Shown: in pieces, positions 36,701 through 49,905 of the stretch
How positions within the stretch are numbered: the stretch's first letter is position 1
Layout: each line of letters begins with the position of its first letter
DNA from: Zerene cesonia
Lineage: Eukaryota; Arthropoda; Insecta; Lepidoptera; Pieridae
Direction of reading: 5' to 3'
Assembly (NCBI RefSeq): GCF_012273895.1
Contig: NC_052108.1
Span: forward strand, 4,340,001 to 4,404,000
Length of the DNA stretch: 64,000 nucleotides
Program-made: the position numbers and the translations under genes
The notes under the pieces: generated by a model
Database searches by the model: none
What the model saw: the letters and a program-made list of their open reading frames with translations, nothing else
What the model was told of the DNA's origin: nothing

Positions 36701-39700
36701 TATTGTTGTTAAATCAAAACTTTTTTTTTTCTAAATTTCGTCATAAAACGACATATCATACATAATAACAAACTACATCGATAAACGTTATAATTTACCG
36801 AAAATACCATCATGTTAAACTCCTTGAGATAATGTTTTTACAGTTTCTAAAAGAACACTTGTATTTTTAACAAGTGCATATTATATGCACAAAGCAGTGG
36901 TGGCTCAGTAGTGAGAAACTCGGACTTCAAAATCGATAACTCGGGGTTCAAGACCGGGCAAGCGTGCAGGAAATAAATTGATTTTTCAATTTATCTGCAC
37001 ATGTGGATAACATAACCACTGCTTAAAACAGTGAAAGAAAACGTGAGAAAATCGTCATGCCAAGAATCAAAAGGTCGACGACATGTGACATCTGCCAACC
37101 CGCACTTAGCCAGCGTAGTGGATAATGGCCTGAACCCTCATAGGAGGCCTGAGTCCCAGCAGAGGGAACATGGGTATCAGTCCATCATCAGATGATGCTG
37201 ATGATGATTATATGGACCGTTTTAAGAACATCCCTGAGCATTTTACTTTTTTCATATTTCAATGGTTTTGTACCAAAAAATATATGTTATGATTTAATGA
37301 GTAACTCATATTGATTTGTTTTAAAATCATTAATATATTGAAGTTTAAGAAAGAATTAAATCAAATCAGTACATGTAATAGAACAGTAAAAATTGTGTCT
37401 GTACCTTGAATATATAAAAATATATAAAAATATTTTCATTGAAATTTTGACTACATTGGCCAAAACTCCCATTGACTTTACCTTTTATCGGCATGGGACA
37501 GTAGCCTATCCGGTTCTGTGCCATTTGTGTATATTTTGTGATGGTACAATATATGAATAATATAAATTATTTTTAATTCAGTGTATGTATGTATAAAGGT
37601 CTCTCGTCGATTGGAGGCATTTATTAATAAGTGGGGTACCCGCACATCTTATATATAAAATTNNNNNNNNNNNNNNNNNNNNNNNNNNNNNNNNNNNNNN
37701 NNNNNNNNNNNNNNNNNNNNNNNNNNNNNNNNNNNNNNNNNNNNNNNNNNNNNNNNNNNNNNNNNNNNNNNNNNNNNNNNNNNNNNNNNNNNNNNNNNNN
37801 NNNNNNNNNNNNNNNNNNNNNNNNNNNNNNNNNNNNNNNNNNNNNNNNNNNNNNNNNNNNNNNNNNNNNNNNNNNNNNNNNNNNNNNNNNNNNNNNNNNN
37901 NNNNNNNNNNNNNNNNNNNNNNNNNNNNNNNNNNNNNNNNNNNNNNNNNNNNNNNNNNNNNNNNNNNNNNNNNNNNNNNNNNNNNNNNNNNNNNNNNNNN
38001 NNNNNNNNNNNNNNNNNNNNNNNNNNNNNNNNNNNNNNNNNNNNNNNNNNNNNNNNNNNNNNNNNNNNNNNNNNNNNNNNNNNNNNNNNNNNNNNNNNNN
38101 NNNNNNNNNNNNNNNNNNNNNNNNNNNNNNNNNNNNNNNNNNNNNNNNNNNNNNNNNNNNNNNNNNNNNNNNNNNNNNNNNNNNNNNNNNNNNNNNNNNN
38201 NNNNNNNNNNNNNNNNNNNNNNNNNNNNNNNNNNNNNNNNNNNNNNNNNNNNNNNNNNNNNNNNNNNNNNNNNNNNNNNNNNNNNNNNNNNNNNNNNNNN
38301 NNNNNNNNNNNNNNNNNNNNNNNNNNNNNNNNNNNNNNNNNNNNNNNNNNNNNNNNNNNNNNNNNNNNNNNNNNNNNNNNNNNNNNNNNNNNNNNNNNNN
38401 NNNNNNNNNNNNNNNNNNNNNNNNNNNNNNNNNNNNNNNNNNNNNNNNNNNNNNNNNNNNNNNNNNNNNNNNNNNNNNNNNNNNNNNNNNNNNNNNNNNN
38501 NNNNNNNNNNNNNNNNNNNNNNNNNNNNNNNNNNNNNNNNNNNNNNNNNNNNNNNNNNNNNNNNNNNNNNNNNNNNNNNNNNNNNNNNNNNNNNNNNNNN
38601 NNNNNNNNNNNNNNNNNNNNNNNNNNNNNNNNNNNNNNNNNNNNNNNNNNNNNNNNNNNNNNTTTGTATGGTGATCGAATGCGAACTGAATGTAATACTA
38701 AAATGTCGCGTATCGGCGTAAAATGCTGACAACGCGCAACGTGATGTACGAAAACCGTACAGCATGTACGGTTTTCGTACATCACGTTGCGCGACGAGAA
38801 AATGGATGAAAAGCGATGGGCATGAGTGATGATGAAACAAGGTGATTCCATTTTTCTTTAACTAATCCTTAGTGTCCTTATGGTTTAACACTAGTATCTG
38901 GCGCTTGGCGCTAATATTTATTAAAACCCCCCCTCTCCCCCAAGTGAGATTTGGAAAGATTTTACTTGACCCCCTCCCTCCCTTAAACATCTCACGTAAT
39001 TTATGGACGCCCCCTAAGCCTTTTCTTAGGCGACTGAAAAGAAGGAACTGACTGGGAAGGTTGTGGAAGAAGAAACGGAACTCCGGACCCGGAAGGACTC
39101 CACCATTCACCGTACGAAACACGGTACGGTACGAATAAAATGCGACTATTCCACGCCAGTTTTCTGTGGGGGTATGATACTTCCCGGGTACGAGCTGGCC
39201 CAATTCATGCCGAAGTATGCTCGACTCCCACATTAAATTCGCGATTTAGCAACCATAACTAATAGAAAAAAAGGGACAGCCATAGACAATAAAAATAAAT
39301 AAGCAATCATAGACACTGCCGATAACGAGTGAAAACTTTACTATAAAATTTTTTAATTTCATTTGAAATGGTGCTCAACCCGGCTAAAAAAAGCTTTAAA
39401 AATAAATAAGCGTCAAATCGAAAACCTGCCATTTGTTTTTTAAGAAATTTGCAATGATAACATCTACACTGTTGTTGCAGTTCAAATATTTTAAGTCAAA
39501 TAAAAATACACATTTACACCGCACTTTAAGAGCAAATAAAAAAATTTTGCAGCTCAGTAGTCACTACATATATCATAGTAAATGACCGTGGGATTTCACT
39601 CGATTGATTTGATTGTTTTTGTTTTTGATGCGAAATTGTTATAATTCGGTACTATTTTAAAATCTGCAGTGGCACCTCACCTCAGAGACCTCGGTGACCT

Positions 39701-41366
39701 TTTTTTGTAGAAAAGACTTAAATTCTTGACGCAAATTTTTCAAGTTTTTCTTTGATAAAATCTTCTATATATTTTAACAAACACAACAAAAGCATAATAA
39801 GCGAAATCAGTCCAGCATAATGTGTGCGTGATGCTGTGAAAGGGAAATAGGGCTTTATTTTTGTTTAAGATATTAATTATCTGTTTCGAATCAAATCAAA
39901 ATATCTTTATTCAATTATCTATGTTTTATAATTGAATTAAGTTTTCATAGGCATTACACGGTTTCAATTTGGATTTATATAACTCTAACAGAAACTTAAA
40001 TGTTGCAATAATAAAAAAATAACCTTAAATTTACCAATTTACTGTCTAAATAATATGAATAATTAAAATAATGGTATTAAGTGTAGGTTTTGAGTATATC
40101 TCATTTATATATAACTTCTTATGGAGAACTACAACTGGATTTTGTTGATGATACTAATAGTATGCAAGAGTAATAGTAATCAGAACATTGTTTGTTTTTT
40201 AGACACTTATATTATTTATATATCACTTATATTGTTTATATTTTTTTAAAGTTTTACATTCGTACACAATTTTAATGAAAATAAATATAGTTCAACAAGA
40301 AACACAATTTAATGTTTAAATCATCTATCTTGTTCTTACGTAAAGTATAAAATTTGTTCGCGTAAAGTGTGAGTCAAAGTCTAGTCTAGAGGAGTTGGTT
40401 ACATATAATACACATACAGATGTAGCTAATAAAAAGCGTATTAAAAACACATTTAACTGTTAAGTAACGTTTACCTTATAGATTATAGACTATTCAGTTA
40501 TACAACTAACTGTACGTAACCGATATATGTAAAATTATGTGCGCATGATAAAAGCCATTTAAATTGTCTAACGTTTCGCGGCATACTTACCGCGCTTATT
40601 GCTCGATTCAAGGTCTCAACTCTTATGGCCTTGCTCCAAAAGTAAACATATTGATCTATAAAAACGTGTGTGTTTTTATAGCTACTTGCTTTACAAGATT
40701 TTGAGATATATTAACATAAATGCTATTAAATGCGTGCATCAATGTAGATTAAAATGTATTGTCTCATAACAACATTTTTTTATATATTTTACCTGACACA
40801 GTTGAAGAGCAATGTAGGTTTAATTTGCCCTTGGCAATTGTATACTCAAGGGCATTTAAAACAACCAAATAATATTTTCCTCGTTCCTTCATATCTCAAT
40901 TATTTCTGATATCTATATAATGTATTCTTGTAAGTAAACCACGAATATTATTCTAGAGTTGTCAAACTAGTATGTTGTTCTTCTAATATGTTCCTTATTT
41001 CATGTCATCAGATGTTCTATGTGCGTATATTTTATATTCTATGAACTTAAATGTTGTCAATAATAATCAATTGTCGTATTTGGAATATAAGTTGTACAGA
41101 ACATCTATTAAATTTAACCAGAAATAAAACTCTGTAAAGCATTTTTATAATATTATGTTCCATTATAAATATTATGCAAAAATTTATACGTGACGACAGT
41201 CCAATAGCAACAAAGTAACAATATGCTAGCCACGATGCGTATAACGCAGAAAAAACATATTAATTAGAGGTTTTTCTTTTCAGACAGTGAGAGCGGGCCC
41301 CGTGGCCGGGGAACACGGCCGAGAGGTCGCCCTTCACGTAGATCACATGGCTATACAAGGTTCTGA
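27779..41366 (+). CDS. Mtor: Megator / nucleoprotein TPR
   Basis: TPR/Megator forms the coiled-coil filaments of the nuclear-pore basket and helps spindle-checkpoint function. Visible exons are 27779-27956, 29115-34010 (4.9 kb), an exon entering from a gap and ending at 35156, 36233-36383, 36550-36649 and the last exon 41284-41366. The large exon encodes about 1630 residues of almost unbroken heptad-type coiled coil. Conserved TPR features include ELEKYR-like RIRDLTDKQEELERQ, RQRDMFKKLY (R-QRDM-Y-LL family block) and NALVERANKTSPEDWKRL. The tail is acidic (EGGEEEEEVEGDD), then has PSTPTLYVPRRNDG, a TPR C-terminal signature, and ends in an RG-rich segment (SGPRGRGTRPRGRPSRR). Phases agree between adjacent visible exons. 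At least one exon is hidden in each gap at 34093-35092 and probably 37663-38662. AATAAA is at 41737-41742. Confidence 0.93.
28703..28895 (+). mobile_element. tRNA-derived SINE, diverged copy
   Basis: TTTGGTACATTGG...CCGAGGGGTCTGG...GTCGGGACGCACAAGG, then GGACACAGAAGG and CACCCCACTAGG. Same family and order as 9612-9830, inside the first Megator intron. Confidence 0.75.
34093..35092. other. Assembly gap (1000 N)
   Basis: A placeholder gap inside Megator, preceded by a 12-base A run. It removes the exon or exons that follow the large coiled-coil exon and the start of the acidic-tail exon. Confidence 0.95.
35244..35422 (+). mobile_element. Non-autonomous Helitron-like element (type TCTAATATAT)
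   Basis: A^TCTAATATATAAAATTCTC to GGGTGCAGCTAG^T, near-identical to 12553-12731. It begins 88 bases after a Megator exon. Confidence 0.87.
35424..36232. other. Megator intron, unrecognised less AT-rich stretch
   Basis: Positions 35640-36000 are less AT-rich than the surroundings (TCCGGTCATGCCAGGTCGTC; CTCTCGCCTCGAAGATCTTC) and could be a decayed LINE. No frame is long enough to prove it. Confidence 0.35.
36894..37210 (+). mobile_element. tRNA-derived SINE, near full-length
   Basis: GCAGTGGTGGCTCAGTAGTG (A-box-like), GGGGTTCAAGACC (B-box), a body with GTGGATAACATAACCACTG, then GATAATGGCCTGAACCC and GGAGGCCTGAGTCCCAGCAG, ending in GATGATG repeats. Reverse copies are at 54264-54565, 59801-60895 (around a gap) and 62993-63070. 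Confidence 0.88.
37663..38662. other. Assembly gap (1000 N)
   Basis: A placeholder in the last large Megator intron. The left flank CTTATATATAAAATT looks like the head of a TCTAATATAT-type Helitron. A Megator exon may be hidden here. Confidence 0.95.
38733..38793. repeat. Perfect 28-bp hairpin with 5-base loop
   Basis: Arms 38733-38760 and 38766-38793 are exact reverse complements (outer ends CGCGCAACGTG / CACGTTGCGCG), separated by AGCAT. It lies 70 bases from an assembly gap. Confidence 0.9.
38990..39236 (-). mobile_element. Retroposon family 'B' copy, diverged, reverse
   Basis: TTCCACGCCAGTTTTCTGTG, ATACTTCCCGGGTACGAGCT and GGCCCAATTCATGCCGAAG, ending CTCGACTCCCACATT, match the head of 50037-50416. 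The open frames here are repeat artefacts. Confidence 0.8.
39237..41283. other. Distal part of the last Megator intron
   Basis: About 2 kb of AT-rich sequence between the family-B copy and the last Megator exon. I see no exon or repeat I can name. Confidence 0.5.
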
Positions 41367-42464
41367 GTACGAGATTGCTCTAAGAACACTAAAGACTTTA
41401 TTTTTTCGTTTGGTATTAGGTATTTTCATCTTGCTAAACATTTCCAACGCCACTCATGCGTGGGAATACATTAGATATTTATTATAAAAAAAAAACAAAT
41501 ATGGTATGATTTGTTGATTCGTGTCTGCAAGGACTGAATTGTTACGGTGAAACTTTATTAAAATTGAGTAATTAACAGCAATTATATGCTAACTCCACTA
41601 CATTATTCAACCTGGCATGAGAAAGCAATAGTATACGAATTAAGATTATTTTGCTGTAATATATTAAAATCTTTTAGAAAGTCGGACTAATAATAGTGGT
41701 GAAAAAAAGCTCCAAATTAATATATGTTTTGTAAGAAATAAAACCTTTTTATAACTACATCCATTACTTACAAATGTTTCATTTCAGTCCTCAAAGATGT
41801 AAAGATTGGTTGATTGGTTGAATTAAAGACTTTTCATAATTTAATTTTTTCCAACACATTGCACGCACTCTTCCTCTTCTGTATATCTCTGGTGACTGAT
41901 GATAAGCAACATTAAATGTTTTATTTCATGAACTGGGTCGGTTACTCACCGCTATTGTTTATTTTTTTCCATTGGAGTCTGTTAGATAGAGTATTTAAAA
42001 GGTAAGTGCTAGAAAAATGTTTGTGACTAATTGATAAGTATAACTCCATGAGTTTAAAATACATATAATTCTTGCAAAGATTATTGCTCATTAATAAGAA
42101 ACAAAAAAGATCATTGATACACTTTTTCTGTCTTTTTATTTCTTCATTAAAGTATGTATTGTGTTTGCAATATTTTACTACTTTCAAAATTATTTAATTA
42201 TTCAAGTGTCTTATTGTGTAATAGCTGGATATAATAGATAAGTTACTGTTTATAAATTTATCCTTCAACCCATTAAACTAGTAGTATAGCATATGCTAGA
42301 TTTAAGTAAAATGATAAATATCCAATGAACATTTCCATACTTTATAATTGTATTATTGTTTCTTTTCTAGAATAAATAAATATATAATATAACAACCGCT
42401 TTCAATATACCCGTTAGTCCCATATAATTTGAAGTCTTTAGAATAAATAGATCCTTTTTTTTTT

Positions 42465-42964
42465 CTTTTATGTCATCGTCGGCAATGGAGCTAGAGGGTC
42501 TGCAGGTAAGCGCTATCACCGCCCATGAATATTCATTTGGAGAGGCATAATAAAGTTACCTAAATTCCCACCAAGCTGAAAATCGGTAAGATTGTTTGAA
42601 ATATCATTAAAAACAAACTTTGGAAGTTTCCCATCTTTCCCCTGTAAGGAAAAAATTTTATTCAAGGTCAAAGGTAAAAAAACGCGTTTATGGTAAAAAA
42701 ACGAGTTTCGCGATTTTCAGCAAAACGGTAAGTTTTATCATAAAAATATCTTAGACAAAAATTGTAGATCATAAAATTTTCTACAAAAAATTAATTAATG
42801 CTTTTTTTTCTACAAGCCACCGTTTTTGAGATATAACGATTCAAAAAGTTGTAATAGCTTGGTGGGAATTTAGATAATTGACCGGACTAATAAGGTCGAT
42901 GCAAACCTTACGTCTAAAATTGATTGCCTACTTTAATTTCATACATTCGTGCCGAAGCGTGCTC
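42465..42964 (-). mobile_element. Retroposon family 'B' copy interrupted by another element
   Basis: The tail half (GGCAATGGAGCT...CACCGCCCATGAATATT...AGAGGCATAA) ends at 42550. The family sequence resumes at TAAGGTCGATG (42891) and reaches TCGTGCCGAAGCGTGCTCGA at about 42947. The body between is shortened. Confidence 0.75.
42551..42890. mobile_element. Nested MITE-like element with inverted termini
   Basis: The ends contain CCTAAATTCCCACCAAGCT (42560-42577) and, inverted, AGCTTGGTGGGAATTTAG (42856-42873). It is inserted in a family-B retroposon, with TAA at each border consistent with a short target duplication. Confidence 0.75.
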
Positions 42965-43119
42965 GACTACCACATACAAAATTTAAGTGATCCAAATTAA
43001 GTGTATACAAGTGGTTATAACTTTTTAGTAATGGAAATAGAAATTACTTTTAACCAGATGTACCCGTATACAATATAGATGATGCCTCTGTGTACTTGAC
43101 ATAATATGATATAGATATA

Positions 43120-43322
43120 CTAGACGCTCGTCCCGGTTCCGCCCGGATATCAATAATCCTGTTTTATCCCAAGTGAACATTTAAAGGGGATAAAAAGCAT
43201 CCTATCACCCAAGACAGCTCATACCGTGTCTGTATATCAAATTCTATCAAAATCCGTTGAGTAGTTTCAGCGTGATTGACAAACATCCAAACAAACAACC
43301 TTTCACATTTATAATATTAGTG
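43120..43322 (-). mobile_element. Helitron-like element, reverse
   Basis: It begins A^CTAGACGCTCGTCCCGG and ends TTTATAATATTAGTG. The same subfamily is at 12745-12950. Confidence 0.82.
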
Positions 43323-44868
43323 TAATATACATAAGTCTGTTTGTTTCATTAAGTATGCTTTCAATGATTGTGGCCCAAGTGAAACTGTAGTTTAAAAGTT
43401 ATTTTTATTAATTTTATCATCTAATTGTAATTGACAAAGATAAAACAAAAAAAAAAACAATAAATGACTTTCGTGTCATGTAAAAGGCATGCAGGATAAA
43501 ATATGTAATATCTAAATTATGCTTATTTAGACTTCTACGCCTAAATAAGCATCAGTTAGATATTTATTTTTCATTTTATCTTTTTCACCTCTATGAGCTC
43601 TATGTTTTTACAAATAGGCAGATGAAAATGCTGATGACTATAATTTTTTATTAATACGCATTTTAACGGATGATTACAATCAATTTAAAATTGAATTAAT
43701 CAACAAATTACTATATAATTTTGAATTGACCTTCAGTGTTCCCATTACAAGGCCAATACTATTTCACTAAATATAAAGAAATTTTGTGTTTTAGCTGTAT
43801 TAAGAAGATATAAAAATGTAGGTACCTACGAAACTACAAAATTTATTTACGACGTTTAATCATTATACCTAATTGTTTCAGTATTGTTAATAGAAACAGA
43901 CAATTTTTTTGCTTGAGGATTTAATTATATTGATTAATTATCTAATCTTATATCTAGCCCACATAGTATGGAAATCGTATAGATATCGATTATGCTTTCA
44001 TTATCTTGTATCTGAAACTCATGAGAATGTTTTCTATGAATATTATTTTCTGTGTGATTTCATGATATGGTCAAGAGTTATTTTGTTAATAATTGAATCG
44101 ATTGTTTAAAATGTAATATATATAATAATAATAGAAGAAATGGAGGATATTTCAAGAATTAAGTAGGTAACTTACACTTCCTTAAAGATTTTCCATATGC
44201 TCTCAATTCTGCTTTTAAAATCTGCATTCCCACGAAATGCCTTTATCAGCCCTAATTAATTTTAATTACCTAGTGTACTTAGTTAGTTCTGTAAGTAGCC
44301 AGTACCTGTGTTGTCAATAGTTTCGTATTAGTAACCTGCCATGCTTTTCCTACCTACACAAAGTTTAAGATAAAAGGTTATTACTCTTTACAGACTTCTG
44401 CTTTGTTTCGAATAAAATCCCGCGCATGTTTATAAATTGGTTCATTAACTAAAGATATAAAAACAAGTTTTTTGTTTCGATATCACACCGAGTTAAATTT
44501 TGTTAGGAGAAAATTTAGATTTGTAGGAGTAATTATTCTCTTTTAATAGAGATGTATATACTCTTATTCAGTATCTTCTAAATAAAACACAGAATGGTTT
44601 TGGAATAATTTTTATTTTAATTCAGAAAGTGGTACAATCGCCATAGTACAAATAAATTGAAACAGTTGAATATTATCACATGGGTGAATAATATGCTACA
44701 ACTATAATAACAATGCATATACAAGTCAGTGAGTGAAAATTGAAAAATAAAAATATTTATCACCATAATATAAACATAATACACCAATAATCTTAAGCCT
44801 TAAACCTAATTTCACCATATGGAAAGAATACTACAGATTAAAGTGAATTTATTATTTAAAGAAAGAAT

Positions 44869-45874
<1,006 letters not shown>

Positions 45875-47431
45875 ATGCGTAAAAGAAAGTCACTCAAGAA
45901 AGGTGATGATGACTCTGAGGGATCCGAACCTGGCGGAGAACCTGAAGAATTCCAAGATTCAGGTGAAGATTGGACGCCTGATGCCGATTCGGTAAAAATA
46001 AATCAAAATTTTATTAAAAACTATATGAGTTACCACTAACATAATGGCTTATACCTTACGTTCTCTAAATCGAAAGATAAATTAATTTGTATTTTTTGAA
46101 GGTTAGGATTATTCGCTGTTAACAGTTAAAGAAATATTTTGTATGAATTATACACAAATTTGTATTGGGAATTGATGTTTTTGTAATCAGATTCGATATT
46201 TCTTTACCATGACATTAGGACTGATGTTTTGTGAATTAATTTATAGAATGAACAACCGACTAGGGGGGGACGTAAACGTGGAAGACCTCCAATGAATAGC
46301 ACTAAAAAAAAGCGCAAAAATTCATCATCAGAAGAAAGTGAAGGGGAAGGTGAAGAAGATGAGGAAGGAGAAGATGAAGAAGGAGAACTAGATGAGGAAG
46401 AAGGGTCTGATGATGAAAAGAATGGCTCCGATGGGAACAAATCAGATTCAAGTCAATCAAAGGACATACCAAAGCATTTCCATGTTAGTAGCTTATATTT
46501 TGTTTGATGAATGGAATAGGAAATCCCTTCTTTTTAGTTTCACTTTTTTTCCTAATTTATTCTGTATTCAGAATTTAACAAGGTTTTTATTTATGTATAT
46601 AGCTATTTCTAAATGTTCTCTGCATTTTCAGTCTGGAAACTTCGTTTTATTAAAATCTGATGTAAAATGGGAAGAAGATAAAGTAATTTCAAAACTTGAT
46701 GAGCTTAATTTGTGGAAAATTGATGGAAAAGCTTTACTACAAAAATTTATTCCAATGGAATCAAATGGAAAAATCCTCCATAAATGCACATGTGTGGTAA
46801 GTTTTTTTTATAGTGAAAATAACAACTGATTTACATGTAATTTAGTATTTATTATTTTATCATGTGAGATGTGATTAATAAACATTAATGTAAAAAATTT
46901 AAACAATGGATGATTATGACATTCCTTTTAGTATAGTTTAAAATATTTGTTAATGTAATACAATAGATGGTGGATACCACATGCATGGCATTTTGGGTTG
47001 GTTGTTGTTGGTTCAGATATATATTTATTGCATAACTAAGACTGATAAATTAAGCTAAGCAAATGTAACAATCACAAATTTTTTTGCTTGAATTTATTTA
47101 AGCAAGGTTTTGATGAAAATAGATTTATAAAAATGTGACAACCCTAATTGTAAGGCAAAAAGAAAAATATTGTATTATATACATACCTGTATATAATATT
47201 GTAATTTAATTTAATGTGTTTGCTATGGAATACATAATCTTAGGACAAATAATCCATTTTTATTTTTTACATTTGATGAATTTCCCTTTTCAGTATTCAG
47301 GGTGGAATGTTGACAACCGTGACAATTACTATCCAATAACTGAAATTTTAGACCGCAACCCACGCACAGACTCTAAGGAAATATGTGTAGCGTTAGATCT
47401 TAACGATCTTGTAAAAGTAAGGGACAAGTAA
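45875..47431 (+). CDS. Acidic AT-hook nuclear protein, unrecognised
   Basis: Four exons, 45875-45991, 46247-46483, 46632-46796 and 47294-47431, all phase 0, give 218 aa. Residues 1-39 are charged. An AT-hook (GGRKRGRPP, about 46-54) follows, then a basic KKKRK and a Glu/Asp/Ser-rich tract (about 65-105) typical of chromatin proteins. The last two exons encode a compact domain of about 100 aa with SGNFVLLKSDVKWEEDKVIS, KCTCVYSGWNVDNRDNYYP and a short charged end. That domain looks like a real conserved fold, since the frame and splice sites are clean, but I cannot name it. A nuclear DNA-binding role is inferred only from the AT-hook. The likely poly(A) signal is 47547-47552, followed by GT-rich sequence. 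Confidence 0.82.
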
Positions 47432-48640
47432 AGAGTATTACTCCAATTAGTTAAGTCTAAATGTATGGAATTATTTTTTTTTCTTTTGGCACTTCATTCC
47501 AGATTACTTTGTGTAATTCATTTTTTAAAATGGGAAATAAATGTTCAATAAACTTGTGTGTGTCATTGTATTTGTAAACTTGATAATAAATTTATCCCTT
47601 CATATTTTTAGAGAATATATAAAATATAATATAATACAACACACTTTGGTATATTTAAAATAAAACTGAAGGGATCAAATACAAATAAAGAAAGTTTAAT
47701 TATATTAATAATATCACAGAATAATCAGAACAGGTACAGAAGTAGCACTTCCCGCAACCATTCATAGAAATTACGAATCTTGCTACTAAGCAACAAAGTT
47801 CATTTCAGCTCACATAAGCGCTCAGTGCCTAGCGAGTTATTCACCTAAATATTGCCGCTCTCTTCTAACGCGTAACTCTGTCACGTTCTGGCGCTGAATA
47901 AGGCCTATGGTTGTATAATATGTATTTCTATGATGTTATAAGCGAGTCGAGATAGTCAGTTTTCGTCTTTTGGGTTGACCACTTATTTCATCATACATTT
48001 GATGCGCATGATTACCCGAGCAATTACGTAGATATCACAATCAAAAGTACAGTCTCTCATTTATAATAAAATAAAACAAACCTATTTTTAGGCTTATTTT
48101 ACTTGTAAACCACATGATAATCTAAAATACTAAAGCAGCTAGGCAGTCATTGAAATAAAAATAATTTTTGAAATAGGTACGGCTTTTTATTTCATTTTCA
48201 AGTTTGGTTTATTTAATTATTCATAGATAATAATACCTTATTAGAAGTCTGCCATTACAAACACTCGTAATTGTAGGGAATTGGGGTAATACAGTTATCA
48301 AAAAAATATCTATTAAACTCTTCCAAACGTAAGTTATATTTGAAGGTAATATTATTTATAACTATTACGCAAGCGCGACTGTCCTTATTATTCTGTAACA
48401 CATGACTGGCAATGGCACTTTCGCTGTAGGTACAGCCGAGTGGTGGAGGCCTGATAATATAGATTACAGACATCTACTTCAACAATCATACGTTATTGAC
48501 AGAACTTCCGTTTAATATATGCTTTTACTTAATATTGTAAGAGCAATGAATTATTAAACTTGTGTATTTATGAAATTATTAAATAATTATTATGTACATA
48601 ATATTATGTAAGACCAACAAAGAATTGAATGTGGTGAATC
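47432..48640. other. Intergenic, 3' of the AT-hook gene
   Basis: Holds the poly(A) signals at 47536-47541 and 47547-47552. Positions 47740-47930 are a less AT-rich stretch (GCGCTCAGTGCCTAGCGAG) that I cannot assign. Confidence 0.45.
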
Positions 48641-48805
48641 GAGCATGCTGTGTTTCATGAGGCGGGGAGTCGGAGGCCTATTTTCTTTTGTTCACCATTC
48701 CCGGTCCATTTCTTTATTACCATTGCCAATCCTTCGGTAGAGATTCCTTCTATGCAAATATTAAAGCGCAGTGGTAACTGGTAATCGCTTACCATGAGGC
48801 GAAAA
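48641..48805 (+). mobile_element. Retroposon family 'B' fragment
   Basis: AGGCGGGGAGTCGGAGGCC, CATTCCCGGTCC and the tail-like ATCGCTTACCATGAGGCG match the body and tail of family B. The 5' head is missing. Confidence 0.65.
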
Positions 48806-49105
48806 GCATCAGCTGAGTTACCTGCTCTTGCATAAAAAGGACACTTATAGTTTTGATGGTAAACAGTTGCTTCTTCAATCGCCGGAGACCTCTTGAAATT
48901 ATTCTTCTATTAACCCGATTCACTCACCTGCGTGCAAACATTCGTTGAAGTCTCAACATTGCAAATGTCATCCCCACTCATGTGAGTTGCGTATTCGTGC
49001 GAATACGAGTGACCGGCATAAGAAAAATTTGCTACAGGGCGACATCTTTATGGTTTTAGTAAGTGAATATCTGTTGGTAATTAATAAAAATAAAATATTG
49101 GAAGA

Positions 49106-49145
49106 GCTAGCTGTTGCCCGCGACTTTGTTGGCGTAGTTATGAAC
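49106..49145 (-). mobile_element. Helitron-like 3' terminal fragment
   Basis: CTAGCTGTTGCCCGCGACTT, reverse orientation, is a typical Helitron-like end. Only the terminus is recognisable. Confidence 0.45.
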
Positions 49146-49666
49146 ATATGAGTATCTACAATGCAGATTATTGATCTAGGTAGTTGATCTCATTATATTA
49201 GCCAATAAATAGCCTCACATGTTGTTACCGACTTTTATATCCTAAACGATTTTGAACAGGTCGAAGATCGGTGACAGAACGACAATTATTTCATGAGTTT
49301 ATCTTAGTGCCTGTTGTGATGAGGATCACTAAGATTAAATGATTATCAAACGTGTACCTACTCTCTATAACAGCAAGGGAGCCAATTTAATTCAATATAT
49401 CATTAAGAGTGGTAAAAAGTTTCAACAATCATAAATTTTATGTGAAATTACTCCATAATGCCATAAATTTATAAAAGTAAACGTAAGTAAGCGTCTAAAA
49501 AGATGTCCAAAATGTCGTAAGCGTTAAATTACGTCGTTTATACGGAAAATACAATTTTTCTAGCCTAAACTAGATAAGATAGATAGATAACTACATATAA
49601 CTAAACTATTAACAAGACTTGTCAATAAAGAATTACACTTGTAACTTTAAAAACTTTTATTTTAGA

Positions 49667-49827
49667 CTAGCTGTTCGCCACGGTTTCACCTGTGGTACAT
49701 ATAGCCTATGGTCACTCGGTGTAATCGCACTTTCTAATGGTGAAAGAATTTTCGAAAACAGTCCAGCCGTTACGCGCAATGGCGTGATCAAGGAAACAGG
49801 GATTAATTTTTTTTTATATATATAGAT
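49667..49827 (-). mobile_element. Helitron-like element, reverse, diverged
   Basis: A^CTAGCTGTTCGCCACGGTTT at the left end, running to a TATATATAGAT right end. It is followed directly by a family-B head at 49828. Confidence 0.6.
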
Positions 49828-49905
49828 TTGGGAGTCGAGCACCGGGAAAGTACCACTACCCCAAGGAAGACCGGTGAATCCACCGCGACACTGTCTAGAC
49901 GTTGT
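49828..49905 (+). mobile_element. Retroposon family 'B' head fragment
   Basis: TGGGAGTCGAGCACCGGGAA and CAAGGAAGACCGGTGAATC match the 5' head of family B, with the GAATTGGGCCAGC segment deleted. Confidence 0.65.

Larger units (their letters stand above)
41367..44868. other. Intergenic between Megator and Atg8a
   Basis: Megator 3' sequence with AATAAA at 41737, then AT-rich DNA with the repeats listed separately at 42465-42964 and 43120-43322. Likely Atg8a poly(A) signals (TTTATT on plus) are at 44848-44853 and 44611-44616. Confidence 0.55.

Noticed and set aside
46204..46440. Minus-strand Ser/Pro-rich frame
   Set aside because: Antisense of the Glu/Asp/Ser tract of the AT-hook gene.
48945..49151. 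68-codon frame MKSQHCKCHPHSCEL as a small Cys/His protein
   Set aside because: It runs into a Helitron-like 3' end at 49106 and has no other support.
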